Shown here: piece after piece, positions 6,141 through 7,136 of the stretch
Layout: each line of letters begins with the position of its first letter
Numbering within the stretch: position 1 is the stretch's first letter
Source: Stenotrophomonas sp.
Lineage (GTDB): Bacteria; Pseudomonadota; Gammaproteobacteria; Xanthomonadales; Xanthomonadaceae
NCBI GenBank assembly: GCA_003484865.1
Contig: DMZT01000309.1
Span: forward strand, 1-7,136
Length of the DNA stretch: 7,136 nucleotides
Direction of reading: 5' to 3'
Position numbers and translations under genes: made by a program
The notes under the pieces: model-generated
The model's database searches: none
What the model was told of the DNA's origin: nothing
What the model saw: the letters and a program-made list of their open reading frames with translations, nothing else

Positions 6141-7052
6141 TCAGCGCAGCTGGCCGACGTGGGCCACGCTGCACTCGGCCAAGGCCTGCAGGTCGTATCC
6201 GCCCTCGAGCATCGACACGATCCGCCCGGCGCCGTGGCGGCGGGCGAGCCCGCGCAGCTCGGCGGTGATCCAGGCGAAATCCTCCGTTTCCAGCATCAGG
6301 TCGGCCTGCGGGTCGCGCATGTGCGCATCGAAGCCGGCCGAGATCAGCAGCAGCTGCGGGCGGAAATCATCAATGGCCGGCAGCATTTCGTCGGCCCAGG
6401 TGTTGCGGAAGCGGAAGCCGCCACTGCCCGGGGGCAGAAGGATGTTCATCAGATTGCCGGCCCCGCGGTCGCGGCGGAGGCCGGAATTGGGGAACAGACC
6501 GGCCTGGTGGGTGCTGTAGTAGGCCACCCCGGGATCGGCGATGAAGATGTCCTGGGTGCCGTTGCCGTGGTGCACGTCGAAATCGACGATGGCGATCCGC
6601 TCCAGTCCATAGCGGTCGCGGGCGTAGGCCGCGGCGATGGCGATGTTGTTGAACAGGCAGAAGCCCATCGCCGTGTTGGCGCTGGCATGGTGGCCCGGCG
6701 GGCGCACCGCGCAGAACGCGACCGGGTCCTGGCCGAGCATCACCGCATCGACCGCCGCCACGCCGGCACCGGCCGCATGCAGGGCCGCACTGGCCGAGCC
6801 GGGCGAGGTCATGGTGTCCATGTCGATCAGCCGCAGCGGCTCGGTCTGCGGCTTGAGGACCAGATCGATCAGTTCGCTGTCATGGACCCGGGCCAGCTCG
6901 CCGAGCTTGGCCGGCGGCGCCTCCCGCCAGTCCAGCTGGTCCGGATAGGCCGTCTTGAGCGCATCGAGCACTCCCTGCAGGCGCGCCGGGCATTCGGGGT
7001 GGCCGCGGCCGGGATCGTGTTGCAGACAGGCGGGGTGGGTGAAAACCAGCAT
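6141..7052 (-). CDS. Histone deacetylase family (class II-like) zinc amidohydrolase
   Basis: This is a 303-residue, full-length member of the arginase/deacetylase fold. These enzymes use zinc to hydrolyse acetyl-amides; bacterial members act on acetylated lysine, acetylpolyamines or related compounds. Visible motifs are HPECPARL (18-25), DMDTMTSPGS (77-86), RPPGHHA (117-123), GFCLFNNIAIA (130-140), VDFDVHHGNGTQD (156-168), ISAGFDAH (237-244) and LEGGYDL (282-288). By family analogy, His121-His122 form the charge relay and Asp159, His161 and Asp242 bind zinc. Tyr286 is the transition-state tyrosine. All are present, so the enzyme should be active. It has no signal peptide, so it is cytoplasmic. 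The ATG at 7052 has no obvious Shine-Dalgarno sequence. The gene sits 116 bp upstream of lptD on the same strand. The substrate cannot be read from the sequence, and no gene symbol is justified. Confidence 0.93.
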   Translation of the reverse strand: MLVFTHPACLQHDPGRGHPECPARLQGVLDALKTAYPDQLDWREAPPAKLGELARVHDSELIDLVLKPQTEPLRLIDMDTMTSPGSASAALHAAGAGVAAVDAVMLGQDPVAFCAVRPPGHHASANTAMGFCLFNNIAIAAAYARDRYGLERIAIVDFDVHHGNGTQDIFIADPGVAYYSTHQAGLFPNSGLRRDRGAGNLMNILLPPGSGGFRFRNTWADEMLPAIDDFRPQLLLISAGFDAHMRDPQADLMLETEDFAWITAELRGLARRHGAGRIVSMLEGGYDLQALAECSVAHVGQLR

Positions 7053-7087
7053 GCGGGCAGGATATCCGGGTGGGGCGGCAGGGCCGC

Positions 7088-7136
7088 TCAGGCGTGGCGG
7101 CGCTCGTGGCGCCAGAGCACCTCGCCGTGGCCGTCG
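7088..7136 (-). CDS. C-terminal end of an unidentified gene (partial)
   Basis: The reverse strand at the window edge reads in one frame DGHGEVLWRHERRHA followed by TGA (7090-7088). The codons are G/C-ending like the neighbouring genes. The tail resembles the end of a real protein, but 15 residues are too few to identify a family. It would end 35 bp before the ATG of the deacetylase-like gene. That 35-bp gap (7087-7053) shows no promoter, terminator or clear ribosome-binding site. The alternative is that this is just an open stretch in G+C-rich DNA. Confidence 0.4.
   Translation of the reverse strand, partial: DGHGEVLWRHERRHA

Overview
The window is G+C-rich bacterial chromosome. Every gene I can support lies on the minus strand, so transcription runs from high to low coordinates. 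Gene order and protein sequence point to a gammaproteobacterium of the Xanthomonadaceae, most like Stenotrophomonas or Xanthomonas. The main reason is that the LptD signal peptide and the PdxA and RsmA sequences match what I remember of those genera. The genus is an inference from memory, since no search was possible.

Layout in transcription order: (1) the last 15 codons of an unidentified gene (7136-7088); (2) a class II histone-deacetylase-like zinc hydrolase (7052-6141); (3) a 116-bp gap with two adjoining inverted repeats (6140-6025); (4) lptD (6024-3571); (5) surA (3574-2228); (6) pdxA (2224-1244); (7) rsmA/ksgA (1247-417); (8) a 123-bp gap with hairpin potential (416-294); (9) the first 97 codons of apaG, cut by the window edge (293-1).

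Items 4 to 9 are the conserved lptD-surA-pdxA-rsmA-apaG(-apaH) cluster known from Escherichia coli and other gammaproteobacteria. LptD is the outer-membrane LPS translocon and SurA is the periplasmic chaperone that delivers LptD and other barrels for assembly. PdxA makes an intermediate of pyridoxal phosphate synthesis, RsmA dimethylates two adenines of 16S rRNA, and ApaG is a small beta-sandwich protein. Packing is tight: lptD/surA and pdxA/rsmA each share an ATGA stop-start overlap, and only 3 bp separate surA from pdxA. A polycistronic mRNA with translational coupling is likely.

I found no mobile element, CRISPR array, rRNA, tRNA, phage gene or defence system, and no clear new system. The points worth a second look are small: the structured leader before lptD, its probable GTG start, a His-to-Thr change at a PdxA substrate-binding position, and the hairpin-rich gap before apaG.
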